Source: JBEKZQ01 sp049509675 (GTDB lineage: Bacteria; Planctomycetota; Planctomycetia; Pirellulales; Thermoguttaceae). From it: a stretch of DNA of 18,795 nucleotides. The DNA lies in contig JBEKZQ010000128.1 of the NCBI GenBank assembly GCA_049509675.1, positions 1-18,795 on the forward strand. The letters are read 5' to 3'. The notes under the pieces are model-generated. The model ran no database searches. It saw nothing but the letters and a program-made list of their open reading frames with translations, and had not been told where the DNA came from. Shown piece by piece: positions 1 through 8,513 of the stretch; within the stretch, counting starts at the first letter, position 1; the number at the start of each line of letters is the position of its first letter. The position numbers were made by a program, and so were the translations under genes.

Positions 1-11
1 CAGGCAGAAGC

Positions 12-2729
12 TTACCCCCCAGTCTCCTTCCCTTCCCCCTTCGCCGTCTTCTTGACTGACTTCTTGCCGGTTTTCTTCTTCGCCGCACGCTTCTTTGCCG
101 TCTTCTTGACGGTCTTCGCTGCCGCTCTTCGCCGCGGGGCCTTCGCCGACGGCCCCTTCTCGGCGCGAACCTTCAGCAGATTCAGGGCATAGGGAAGCGT
201 CACCTCCTCCACGGCCGTGCCGCGCGGCAGCGAGGCGTTGGTCACGCCGTCGGTAACATAGGGACCATAGCGGCCGGCGAGCAATTGCACCGCTTTGCCG
301 GTCACCGGCGAGGCCTCGAACACCTGGATCGGCTCCTTGCGGGCGGCGCCGCGGCCGCCGCGCGTTTTGGGCTGCGCAAGCAGTTCCAGCGCCTGCTGGA
401 GCGTCGCGTCCAAGGGCGATAGTTCCGCCGGCAAGGAGCGGGTCTCCTCGCCGCACTTCACATACGGCCCATAGCGCCCGTTGTAGGCCACGATCGTTTC
501 GCCCGTAGTCGGATGCGGCCCCAGCGTGCGCGGCAAGGTCAAGAGCTGCAGCGCCAGTTCCAGCGTAATGTCTTCCGGCGCCATTCCCTTCAGGAGCGAA
601 ACGCTTTGCGGCTTCTCGGCGTCGTCCGCGGCGCCGCGCTGCACGTAGGGGCCGAACCGTCCTACCCGAATGAAGATCGGTTTTTGCGTTTCGGGATCGA
701 TGCCCAAGGGCTCGTCGCTCTCGGCGGCCTTCTGCAACATTTCCAGGGCCACGGCCGTGGTGAGCTCGTCCGGCGGCATTTGCTCGGGCAGAGTGGCGCG
801 CCGTTGGCCTTGCTCCAGGAACGGTCCGTAGCGGCCCACGCGCACGTAGATCTCCGCCTGTCCTGCCGGCTTTGCGATGAGTATCCGGCTCACGTCGCGG
901 GCGTCGATCTCGTCGACCTTGTTCTCTATCTGCTTCTTCAGCCCGGGGTGGTCGTTGCCGAAGTAAAATCGCTTGAGGTACTCCAGGTGCCCCAACTCGC
1001 CGCGGCTGATGGCGTCCAACTCATCCTCCATCGCCGCCGTGAACTGATAATCGACCAGGTTGGGCAAGTGGGCTTCGAGCAACTGCGACACGGCGAAGGC
1101 GATCCAGGTGGGCACCAGCACGTTGCCGCGCTTCGCCTTGAACACATATTGCCGGGCCAGAATGGTGTCGATGATCGAGGCGTAGGTGCTGGGCCGGCCG
1201 ATGCCCATCTCCTCCAACGCCCGGGTCAACGAGGCTTCGCTGTAACGGTTGGGCGGCTGGGTGGTGTGTGTCTTGGGATCGAGCCGGCGGCAGTGGAGCG
1301 ACTCGCCCACCGCCAGGGGCGGCAAGAACACGTCCCGATCCGCCAGCCGGCTTTCCGGATCGTCCGACCCTTCGACGTACGCCCGCAAGTAGCCGGGGAA
1401 TTCGATCGTGCGGCCGCTGGCCTCGAAGAGGGCTCCGTCCACCTGCACGCGGGTGGTGATGCGATGTCCGCGGGCGTCGGTCATCTGGCTGGCCACGGTC
1501 CGCTTCCAGATCAGGTCGTACAGTTTGAACTCGTCGGGGCTCAGCTCGTTTCGCAGCGCGTCGGGGAAGTCGAACGGATGGCCCGCCGGCCGGATCGCCT
1601 CGTGCGCCTCCTGGGCGTTTTTCACCTTGGTCTGATACAAGCGGGCCTGGGCCGGCAAGTACTCCTTGCCGTAGTGCAGGGCGACCAACTGCCGGGCGGC
1701 CTCGATGGCCACCGCCGCCAGGTTCGTGGAGTCGGTACGCATGTAGGTGATGTGCCCATTCTCATAGAGGCTTTGCGCCACCTCCATGGTGTGCCGGGCG
1801 GTGAAGCCGTACTTGCGGTTCGCCTCCTGCTGCAGCGTGCTGGTCGTGAAGGGTGGATAGGGCCGGGTGGTGTACGGCTTATCTTCCAACTCCGCCACGC
1901 GGCACTCGGCCTGCCGCAAGCGCGCCGCCAATGCCGCCGCTGCGGCCTCATCGAGCACCAGCAGATGCGGGTCTTTGGGCACTCCGGTGGCCGGATCGAA
2001 ATCCCGGCTCGCCGGGATCTTCCGGCCGTCGACGGAGATCAGCACGGCCTCGAACTCCTGGCCGCCGGACTGGGCGAAGGCCCCCAGCAAGTCCCAGTAG
2101 GTGGCCGACGTGAAGGCCATCCGTTGCCGTTCGCGCTCGACAATCAAACGCACCGCCACGCTTTGCACGCGTCCGGCCGAAAGCCGCGGCCGGATCTTCC
2201 GCCACAGCAAGGGCGAAACGTCGTATCCGTACAGCCGGTCGACGATCCGCCGCACCTCCTGCGCCCGCACCAGGTCGTTGTCGATCTGCCGGGGCCGGGT
2301 GAGCGCCTCGCGGATCGCCTCCTCGGTAATCTCGTGGAACACCAGTCGGTGGACCGGCACCTTCGGATTGAGCACCTCGCACAGATGCCAACTGATGGCC
2401 TCGCCTTCGCGATCCTCGTCAGTGGCCAGGTACAGGTCTTTGGCGTTCTTCAAGGCCGCCTTCAACTTTCGCACCTGTTGCGCCTTCTCGCGCGGAATCA
2501 CGTACACCGGATCGAAATCCTTATTGACGTTTACCCCCAGATAGGCCCAATCCTCGCCCTTGTACTTTTCGGGGATCTCTTTTGCCCCCTGGGGCAGATC
2601 GCGGATATGGCCAATGCTGGCTTCGATGACGTACCCCCGACCGAGGAACTTGCCGATGGTCCGCGCCTTGGCGGGCGACTCGACAATCACTAGGGAGGTG
2701 CCGTCTGAATGGGTCGATTTCTTGGCCAT
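12..2729 (-). CDS. topA: DNA topoisomerase I (type IA)
   Basis: Type IA topoisomerase that relaxes negative supercoils by passing strands through a transient 5'-phosphotyrosine break. Seen: a Toprim domain from about residue 12 to 120, with E17 in VIVESPAKA and the metal-binding TDEDREGE at 103-110; SAGRVQS at 184-190; PFTTSTLQQEA at 293-303; and ITYMRTDST at 327-335, with Y329 as the likely catalytic tyrosine. The usual Cys4 zinc ribbons are absent. Instead four GRYGP/GRFGP repeats lie at about 630, 690, 750 and 820, followed by a Lys/Ala-rich tail (about 858-905) resembling histone H1. At 905 aa it is slightly longer than the E. coli enzyme. The ATG at 2729 fits the family N-terminus; no Shine-Dalgarno site is visible. 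It is divergent from the PpiD-like gene. Identification is very secure; the role of the tail (DNA binding, processivity) is inference. Confidence 0.97.
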   Translation of the reverse strand: MAKKSTHSDGTSLVIVESPAKARTIGKFLGRGYVIEASIGHIRDLPQGAKEIPEKYKGEDWAYLGVNVNKDFDPVYVIPREKAQQVRKLKAALKNAKDLYLATDEDREGEAISWHLCEVLNPKVPVHRLVFHEITEEAIREALTRPRQIDNDLVRAQEVRRIVDRLYGYDVSPLLWRKIRPRLSAGRVQSVAVRLIVERERQRMAFTSATYWDLLGAFAQSGGQEFEAVLISVDGRKIPASRDFDPATGVPKDPHLLVLDEAAAAALAARLRQAECRVAELEDKPYTTRPYPPFTTSTLQQEANRKYGFTARHTMEVAQSLYENGHITYMRTDSTNLAAVAIEAARQLVALHYGKEYLPAQARLYQTKVKNAQEAHEAIRPAGHPFDFPDALRNELSPDEFKLYDLIWKRTVASQMTDARGHRITTRVQVDGALFEASGRTIEFPGYLRAYVEGSDDPESRLADRDVFLPPLAVGESLHCRRLDPKTHTTQPPNRYSEASLTRALEEMGIGRPSTYASIIDTILARQYVFKAKRGNVLVPTWIAFAVSQLLEAHLPNLVDYQFTAAMEDELDAISRGELGHLEYLKRFYFGNDHPGLKKQIENKVDEIDARDVSRILIAKPAGQAEIYVRVGRYGPFLEQGQRRATLPEQMPPDELTTAVALEMLQKAAESDEPLGIDPETQKPIFIRVGRFGPYVQRGAADDAEKPQSVSLLKGMAPEDITLELALQLLTLPRTLGPHPTTGETIVAYNGRYGPYVKCGEETRSLPAELSPLDATLQQALELLAQPKTRGGRGAARKEPIQVFEASPVTGKAVQLLAGRYGPYVTDGVTNASLPRGTAVEEVTLPYALNLLKVRAEKGPSAKAPRRRAAAKTVKKTAKKRAAKKKTGKKSVKKTAKGEGKETGG

Positions 2730-2776
2730 GTCAAAATAGGATGTATAGGAAAGGTTTGGGTTGTGATTTAATATCA

Positions 2777-2810
2777 GCCGTTTCGGGTTGCCGCCGTGAG
2801 TCGAAACGGC
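2777..2810. promoter_or_regulatory. Perfect 9-bp inverted repeat upstream of topA
   Basis: GCCGTTTCG at 2777-2785 and CGAAACGGC at 2802-2810 are exact reverse complements around a 16-nt loop. The site lies 48 to 81 bases upstream of the topA ATG. It could be a leader hairpin or an operator; no poly-T tract follows on the minus strand, so it is not a classic terminator. Function is not known. Confidence 0.4.
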
Positions 2811-2914
2811 GTGGGGAGCGGACGCGATCCGATCCCCCGGATCACCGCTTCATCCGTCACCGCCGATCCGTACGGACGCAGGGCGAGCATGAAATTCTAG
2901 CGTGAACGGTTTTA

Positions 2915-3032
<118 letters not shown>

Positions 3033-3170
3033 AAGGTGCAGGTGCAAAAGACCGGTTGGTGCGGTTGGGATCCTCAAACCGCCCAAAGTATAGCAGGCCG
3101 CGCGATCCGCACAATTGGCGTTTTGCGCAGGTCGAATTTGGCATTGCAATTATGTATTCGCGCCTTAGAA

Positions 3171-3197
3171 TTGTCAGATTCGGCGTAATGGTATAAC
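3171..3197 (+). promoter_or_regulatory. Possible sigma70-type promoter of the PpiD-like gene
   Basis: TTGTCA at 3171-3176 and TATAAC at 3192-3197 resemble -35 and -10 boxes, but the 15-base spacer is short. They precede a GGGGGGAG Shine-Dalgarno-like run (3204-3211) and the ATG at 3223. This is pattern matching only. Confidence 0.3.
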
Positions 3198-3222
3198 ATT
3201 ATCGGGGGGAGCCTGACCACAT

Positions 3223-5655
3223 ATGGCAAGCCCATTCAGTATTTTTCGCAAGCATCAGAAGGTGGCCATGGCGGTATTGACGGTCATGGCCATGTTCGCC
3301 TTTGTTATCTTTAACCCTGGCACCATCGACCTTTTCACCGGACGTGGGGCGACGGACCCCGTGGTGGTGCGGACCTCCAAGTTCGGCAATCTCTATCGCC
3401 ACGATCTGGGCCTGTTGGTGCAAAATCGACAGCGCTTGCGGACCTTTCTGGAATCCCTGGCCGCTGAGGTGAGGAAGAACGGCGGCACCGGGCAGGCCAT
3501 CGGCTATGCGAACCTCATGGGCGCCCCCACGGAGACGTCGGTAGTCGACAAGTGGCTCTTCGCCCGGGAGGCCGAGCAGATCGGCATGGTCATCAGCGAT
3601 CAGGACATCCAACAGTTCCTTAAGATGGCTACGGAAAACAAGATCTCCATGAAGGATCTGGCGTCGCTGTTGCAAGGTTCTGGCGGCAGAGGCGGGGGGT
3701 TGTCGGAGATCCAACTCTTTGGCTATCTTCGCGACGAGTTGCTGGCGCTGCGGCTCCGCGACATCTTCCAAGTCCATCCCAACTTCTCCAATTTGAATCT
3801 GTTCACGCTGGCGACGCCGCCGGGGCAGCGGTGGGATTACTACTGTCGGCTCAACCGTCATGCGACCGTCGAACTGGCGGCCGTGCCGGCGGCCAATTTC
3901 GTGTCCCAGGTGCCGGACCCCAGCGACGAGGAGTTAAATGCCTTTTTCGAGAAGCACAAGGCGACCTATCCCACGCCCGAATCGCCCGAACCGGGCTTTC
4001 ATCAGCCCCATCGAATTGCCCTGGAGTATTTGAAGGCCGACTACGACCGCTTCGAGAAGACAGTGACCGACGCGGAAGTCATCGAGGAATACCAGAAGCA
4101 CAAGCGCGTGTACGACGAGTACGAGGAGAGCCAAAAGGAAAAGCCGGAAGCAAAGAAGCCGTCGGGCGGGGTGGAAAAACCGGCCGCCCCCGCCGAGAAG
4201 AAGCCAATAGCGGAAGGCAAGCCCGCGGAAAAGTCCGGCGACAAGAAGCCGGAACCGGAAAAGAAGCCCGAGGCAACGGCGAAGCCGGCAACGCCTTCTG
4301 AGAAGAAGCCCCCTAAGAAGGAGGAGCCCGACGCAACCGAGAAGCCCGCGGCCCCGGCCCCCGGACCCGCGCCGGCCGCCGAGGAGAAGGCAGAGCCGGA
4401 GAAAGAACCGCATCCCGACAATTCTTCCGCTTTACAAGAGGTTTCTCCGTTTCGACTTACCGCGCTGACGGAGGACATCAAAGACGACAAGACTGCGGAA
4501 AAGAAGCCGGAAGAGCCAAGACCTGACGCCGACAAGAAGGCCGAGCCGGAAGAGAAAAAACCCGACGCTGACAAGAAGGCCGAGCCGGAAGAGAAAAAAC
4601 CTGACGCCGACAAGAAGGCCGAGCCGGAAGAGAAAAAACCTGACGCTGACAAGAAAGCTAAGCCGGAAGAGAAGAAACCTGACGCTGACAAGAAAGCTAA
4701 GCCGGAAGAGAAAAAACCGGACGCTGACAAGAAAGCTGAGCCGGAGAAGAAGCCGGCCACATTGAATCAGTACCACGTCAAGTGGACGCGTTACGACGCC
4801 GAGCGGATCAGGAACAAGACCGCCAAGCGGCCGCCGCCGCCGGATTTCGCCGCGTTGGCCAAGCAGCACGCCCTGGCTTTCCAGCAAACGGGGCTGCTCT
4901 CTGCGATCGAGCTGCGGCGTCGGGACATCGATTCCTCCTACGCGAACTCGACGCGTTTCGAGGAATATGCCTACCAGTCGCTGTCCAAGTATCGACCCGA
5001 GAAGTCGATCGATCCGGCGCAGAACCTGTATCTGTTCTGGAAGACCGACGAGACGAAGGACTTGATTCCCAAGTTCGACGATCCGGGCGTGCGCGAGGAA
5101 GTGCTCAATGCCTGGAAATTGGTGCGTGCCCGGAAACTGGCTCGGGAGGCGGCCAAGAGCCTGTGCGAGCAGGTTGCTAGGACGAAGAAGCCGCTCCGGC
5201 AAGCCCTGGCGGGAGACGCCAAGGTCGTGACTGCCGAACCGTTCACCTGGCTGACACGAGGGGTGTTCGAAAGCGGCTACGGCGAACCGCGGATCAGCGA
5301 GGTCAAGGGAATCGATCAGCCGGGAGCCGAGTTCATGCAGACCGTTTTCAGCCTGCAGCCGGGCGCGGTCGGCACGGCCATGAACCAGCCGGAGACGATC
5401 GCTTATGTGATCCAACTGGTCAAAACAACCCCGGCGGAAAAGGTTCTGTTGGCCGAGTTCGAGAGCGATTCCTTCCAGCGCTATGCGAGCGTGGCCTTGG
5501 ACGACCAGCGGGCGATGACACGTGCCTGGGAAAAAGAGCTGCGCGAATCGGCTGGCCTGAAGTGGGAGATACAACCCGACCAGCGGGACGAGGAACAGCG
5601 CGGCAACCGCCCGGCTCCGAGTCCGGCCCCGATCCCCGACGACGAGGACGAGTGA
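3223..5655 (+). CDS. PpiD/SurA-like membrane-anchored chaperone with long charged insertion
   Basis: Likely a periplasmic folding factor of the SurA-N/PpiD group. Seen: a cytoplasmic N-terminus, one membrane segment at about residues 13-31, a SurA-N-like helical region (about 50-200), and a PpiD-like stretch (about 215-300) ending in VTDAEVIEEYQKHK. Residues about 301-510 are a Lys/Glu/Pro/Ala-rich, probably disordered tract with almost six copies of a 13-residue unit PDADKKAEPEEKK. After it come helical segments and a region (about 670-735, FTWLTRGVFE through IAYVIQLVKTTP) resembling the end of PpiD. I see no clear parvulin active-site signature where it would be expected, so isomerase activity is doubtful. 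The ATG at 3223 is preceded by GGGGGGAG with an 11-base gap. The family assignment is moderate; the role in outer-membrane protein folding is inference. Confidence 0.75.
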   Translation: MASPFSIFRKHQKVAMAVLTVMAMFAFVIFNPGTIDLFTGRGATDPVVVRTSKFGNLYRHDLGLLVQNRQRLRTFLESLAAEVRKNGGTGQAIGYANLMGAPTETSVVDKWLFAREAEQIGMVISDQDIQQFLKMATENKISMKDLASLLQGSGGRGGGLSEIQLFGYLRDELLALRLRDIFQVHPNFSNLNLFTLATPPGQRWDYYCRLNRHATVELAAVPAANFVSQVPDPSDEELNAFFEKHKATYPTPESPEPGFHQPHRIALEYLKADYDRFEKTVTDAEVIEEYQKHKRVYDEYEESQKEKPEAKKPSGGVEKPAAPAEKKPIAEGKPAEKSGDKKPEPEKKPEATAKPATPSEKKPPKKEEPDATEKPAAPAPGPAPAAEEKAEPEKEPHPDNSSALQEVSPFRLTALTEDIKDDKTAEKKPEEPRPDADKKAEPEEKKPDADKKAEPEEKKPDADKKAEPEEKKPDADKKAKPEEKKPDADKKAKPEEKKPDADKKAEPEKKPATLNQYHVKWTRYDAERIRNKTAKRPPPPDFAALAKQHALAFQQTGLLSAIELRRRDIDSSYANSTRFEEYAYQSLSKYRPEKSIDPAQNLYLFWKTDETKDLIPKFDDPGVREEVLNAWKLVRARKLAREAAKSLCEQVARTKKPLRQALAGDAKVVTAEPFTWLTRGVFESGYGEPRISEVKGIDQPGAEFMQTVFSLQPGAVGTAMNQPETIAYVIQLVKTTPAEKVLLAEFESDSFQRYASVALDDQRAMTRAWEKELRESAGLKWEIQPDQRDEEQRGNRPAPSPAPIPDDEDE
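4522..4752 (+). repeat. 39-bp in-frame tandem repeat, about 5.9 copies
   Basis: Five full 39-bp units begin at 4522, 4561, 4600, 4639 and 4678, and a sixth copy one codon short runs 4717-4752. Each encodes PDADKKAxPEEKK with mostly synonymous or Glu/Lys changes (AEP versus AKP). Near identity at DNA level suggests recent expansion by slippage or recombination. It lies wholly within the PpiD-like gene. There are no unique spacers, so this is not CRISPR. Confidence 0.92.
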
Positions 5656-5698
5656 GCCACGTTTGTGTGGCTGCCGGGCGACAGTTCAGGAGGATGAC

Positions 5699-5935
5699 AT
5701 GCCTACGGTGTTGCGGGTAGGCCCGTACCGTTTTCACTTTTATTCGGATGAATCGCGCGAGCCTGCTCATATCCACGTTCGCTCACCGCAGGGAGAGTGC
5801 AAGTTCTGGCTTGAGCCCGTAGGTCTTGCGGGGAATCGTGGAATTTCCGCCCACGACCTCCGGGAAATTGAGCGCATAGTCTTTGACCATCGCGAGCTAT
5901 TCGTGCAGAGGTACCATGAATACCACAACCGTTAA
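5699..5935 (+). CDS. DUF4160 family protein
   Basis: A 78-residue protein recognised by its pattern MPTVLRVGPYRFHFYS, then EPAHIHV, a short segment ending in KFWLEP, and a C-terminal VFDHRELFVQRYHEYH. The conserved histidines and tyrosines are typical of DUF4160, whose function is not established. The start at 5699 is chosen because AGGAGG (5688-5693) lies five bases before it; the upstream in-frame ATG at 5663 has no such site. Its 3' end overlaps the start of the DUF2442 gene by 20 bases, so the two are probably co-translated. Small paired genes of this sort often behave like toxin-antitoxin modules, but that is inference here. Confidence 0.85.
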   Translation: MPTVLRVGPYRFHFYSDESREPAHIHVRSPQGECKFWLEPVGLAGNRGISAHDLREIERIVFDHRELFVQRYHEYHNR

Positions 5936-6197
5936 CTCCGCGCTAGCGACCGAACCTGCCGCGCTTCGCGCGTGGGTTGAAGGGCGGATGGTCTTCCTGG
6001 AGTTGAGTGATGGCCGGATCGTCGGATTTCCGGCCAGCCGTTTCCAGCGGCTCAAGGCGGCGTCGGATGAGATGCTTCAGAAAGTCACCATCGAATTGGA
6101 CGGTTACGCACTGCGGTGGGAAGAACTGGACGAGGATCTCACGGTCCCAGGGGTCGTAGCCGGGCATTTCCAGCTTCCGCCGGAAACCACCGCCTGA
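5916..6197 (+). CDS. DUF2442 family protein
   Basis: A 93-residue protein with the DUF2442 pattern: a central segment containing MVFLELSDGRIVGFPASRF followed by RLKAAS, then IELDGYALRWEELDEDLTVPG. The ATG at 5916 lies inside the end of the DUF4160 gene and has CAGAGG (5906-5911) four bases upstream, which supports coupled translation; the longer in-frame start at 5883 would give unrelated residues. DUF2442 proteins commonly sit next to DUF4160 proteins; a DNA-binding or antidote role has been suggested by context but not shown here. The gene ends 48 bases before the convergent glgB stop. Confidence 0.85.
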   Translation: MNTTTVNSALATEPAALRAWVEGRMVFLELSDGRIVGFPASRFQRLKAASDEMLQKVTIELDGYALRWEELDEDLTVPGVVAGHFQLPPETTA

Positions 6198-6245
6198 TGG
6201 CTATTGGTTCCTTCGCCCCTTGCGGGAGAGGGGACCATGAAAGCC

Positions 6246-8459
6246 TTATCGTCGCGGCTTCAGCACCACGCATGCCAGGGGCGGCAGCGTCAAGAGCACC
6301 GAGGCCGGGCGGCCGTGGCTGCCCAACCGATCGCCTTGCACGCCTGCGCCGTTGCCCATGTTGCTGCCGGTATAGTACATTGAGTCGCTGTTGAAGACCT
6401 CGTCGTACCAGCAGGCCTCGGGCACGCCCAGTCGGTGGCCGATCCTGGGCACGGGCGTGAAATTGGAGACCACCACGAGGAAATCGCCGGGATCTTTGGC
6501 CCGGCGAATGTAGCTGAGCGTGCTGTCCTCGTGGTTATGGCAGTCGATCCATTCGAAGCCGCGGAAATCGAAGTCCACTTCGTGCAGGGCCTTCTCGCGG
6601 CGGAGAAGTCCGTTCAGGTCGGCCACGCATTTTTTCAGACCTTGGTGCGACTCCCATTGCAGCAGGTCCCACTGCAAGCTGGCATCGAAGTTCCACTCGT
6701 GCCATTGACCAAAATCGCATCCCATGAAAAGCAGCTTCTTGCCGGGATGCGTCCACATGTAGCTGAACAACAGCCGCAAGTTGGCGAACTTCTGCCAGAG
6801 ATCGCCGGGCATCTGGTCCAGCAGCGAGCCTTTTCCGTGGACCACTTCGTCGTGCGACAGCGGCAGAATGAAATTCTCGTGGAAGGCGTAGATCAGGCTG
6901 AAGGTCAGTTCGTCGTGATGGTACTTGCGATGGATCGGCTCGTGCCGCATGTAGCGCAAGGTGTCGTTCATCCAGCCCATGTTCCATTTCAGGCTGAAGC
7001 CCAGGCCGCCCAGGTAGGTGGGCCGGGAAACGCCGGGCCAGGCCGTCGATTCCTCGGCCACGGTCAAAATGCCCGGAAATTGCAGATGCGTCTGCTCGTT
7101 CAGTTGTTTCAAGAAACCGATGGCCTCGATGTTTTCGCGGCCGCCGAACTGGTTGGGCAGCCAGTCGCCTTCCTTGCGGCTGTAATCCAGGTACAGCATC
7201 GAGGCCACGGCGTCCACGCGGACCCCGTCCACGTGGTACTTGTCCATCCAGAACAGGGCATTGGAGATGAGGAAGTTGCGGACCTCGTGCCGCCCGTAGT
7301 TGAAGATCAAGGTGCCCCAATCGCGGTGCTCGCCGCGGCGCGGATCGGCGTGCTCGTACAGCGCCGTGCCGTCGAACTGCCGCAAACCGTGCCCATCCCG
7401 GGGAAAATGTCCGGGCACCCAGTCCAGCAGGACGCCGATGTCGTTGCGGTGGCACAGGTCAACGAAGTACATGAAATCGTGCGGCGTTCCGTAGCGGGCC
7501 GTGGCCGCATAACAGCCGATCGGCTGATAGCCCCAACTGGCCGAGAGCGGATGCTCGTTGACCGGCAACAGTTCGATATGCGTGTAACCCATCTCCTTGC
7601 AATACTCGACCAACTGATGGGCCAGTTCGCGATAGGTCAACCAGCGCGAGGGGTCGTCGCCGGGCCGTTTCCAACTGCCCAGGTGGACTTCGTAGAACGA
7701 CAGCGGCCGCTGCAAGGGGTTCGTCTCCGCACGGCGGCGAAGCCACTCCGCATCGGCCCAGCGGTAGCGGTCCAGATCGACCACCTTGGATGCCGTGCGC
7801 GGCGGCACCTCGGCTGCAAAGCCGAACGGATCGGCCTTCTCGAAGAGCGAGTCGCGGTGCCGGATCTGGAACTTGTAGAGCGTGCCCTCGCTCAGGCCCG
7901 GCACGAACAGCTCCCAGAAACCGCTGGGAATGTGCTTGCGCATCGGATGGCGGCGGGTATCCCAGGCATTGAAGTCGCCGATCAGGCTGATCCCGGTGGC
8001 GTTGGGCGCCCAGACGGCGAAGTTCACCCCGTCGACCCCGTCGATGGTCCGCACGTGGGCGCCCAGGCGGTTGTAGCATTGCCAGTGCCGGCCCTCATTC
8101 AGCAGATACAGGTCGAAATCGCTGAGCAAGTGCGGAAAGGAGTACGGATCGTGCATAGTGGTTCTCTTGCCTCCCTCGTCCGCGACCCGCAGCAAGTATC
8201 GCGGCGATTGTTCCCCGTCGGGCAGCGGACAAACGGCCTCAAAAACGCCAGCCGGATGAATGCGGCGCATGGGCCGGACCAACTCCCCATGACTGGAATC
8301 CACGACCCACGCCTGAGCGCTCGCGGGGAGGAACGCCCGGACCGCCAGAGCCCGGCGTCCCGCTTCCTCGATTTCGTGCGGTCCGAGCAGCTCGAACGGA
8401 TTCTCGTGCCGCCCTTCGATCAGTTGGCGAATACCCTCCAAGGTCATCGTAGTTCGCAC
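6246..8459 (-). CDS. glgB: 1,4-alpha-glucan branching enzyme (GH13)
   Basis: Forms alpha-1,6 branches in glycogen by cutting and transferring alpha-1,4 chains; cytoplasmic. Seen: an N-terminal beta-sandwich region (about 1-110), a CBM48-type module (about 145-225, DGVNFAVWAPNA and LIGDFNAWD), and a GH13 barrel with the nucleophile Asp in GVRVDAVASM (D416), the acid/base Glu in TVAEEST (E469) and the third Asp in LSHDEVVHGKG (D537). The length, 737 aa, is normal for the family. I prefer the GTG at 8459 because AAGGAGG ends five bases before it; an in-frame TTG at 8486 lies upstream of that site, and an ATG at 8447 is also possible. It sits 54 bases after the RNase H-like gene on the same strand. 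No other glycogen gene is visible in the window. Confidence 0.97.
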   Translation of the reverse strand: MRTTMTLEGIRQLIEGRHENPFELLGPHEIEEAGRRALAVRAFLPASAQAWVVDSSHGELVRPMRRIHPAGVFEAVCPLPDGEQSPRYLLRVADEGGKRTTMHDPYSFPHLLSDFDLYLLNEGRHWQCYNRLGAHVRTIDGVDGVNFAVWAPNATGISLIGDFNAWDTRRHPMRKHIPSGFWELFVPGLSEGTLYKFQIRHRDSLFEKADPFGFAAEVPPRTASKVVDLDRYRWADAEWLRRRAETNPLQRPLSFYEVHLGSWKRPGDDPSRWLTYRELAHQLVEYCKEMGYTHIELLPVNEHPLSASWGYQPIGCYAATARYGTPHDFMYFVDLCHRNDIGVLLDWVPGHFPRDGHGLRQFDGTALYEHADPRRGEHRDWGTLIFNYGRHEVRNFLISNALFWMDKYHVDGVRVDAVASMLYLDYSRKEGDWLPNQFGGRENIEAIGFLKQLNEQTHLQFPGILTVAEESTAWPGVSRPTYLGGLGFSLKWNMGWMNDTLRYMRHEPIHRKYHHDELTFSLIYAFHENFILPLSHDEVVHGKGSLLDQMPGDLWQKFANLRLLFSYMWTHPGKKLLFMGCDFGQWHEWNFDASLQWDLLQWESHQGLKKCVADLNGLLRREKALHEVDFDFRGFEWIDCHNHEDSTLSYIRRAKDPGDFLVVVSNFTPVPRIGHRLGVPEACWYDEVFNSDSMYYTGSNMGNGAGVQGDRLGSHGRPASVLLTLPPLACVVLKPRR

Positions 8460-8513
8460 ACGCACCTCCTTGCCGAAAAAATCCAAGAGTAACCTGGTGG
8501 ACGGTGTCCACCC

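Noticed and set aside
513..2693. Long open frame on the plus strand opposite topA
   Set aside because: It lies entirely antisense to a secure topA and its protein has no recognisable motifs; long antisense frames are expected in GC-rich genes.
4041..4760. Ser/Phe/Gly repeat protein on the minus strand
   Set aside because: Its repeats are only the complement of the 39-bp repeat in the PpiD-like gene, whose flanking domains support the plus-strand frame.
6216..6233. CCCCTTGCGGGAGAGGGG hairpin between the DUF2442 gene and glgB
   Set aside because: It may be a degenerate half REP or a shared terminator, but the stem is short and imperfect, so it is not listed as a feature.
6435..8492. Long open frame opposite glgB
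   Set aside because: It is the antisense shadow of a clear GH13 enzyme, rich in Val/Gln/Arg with no family signature.
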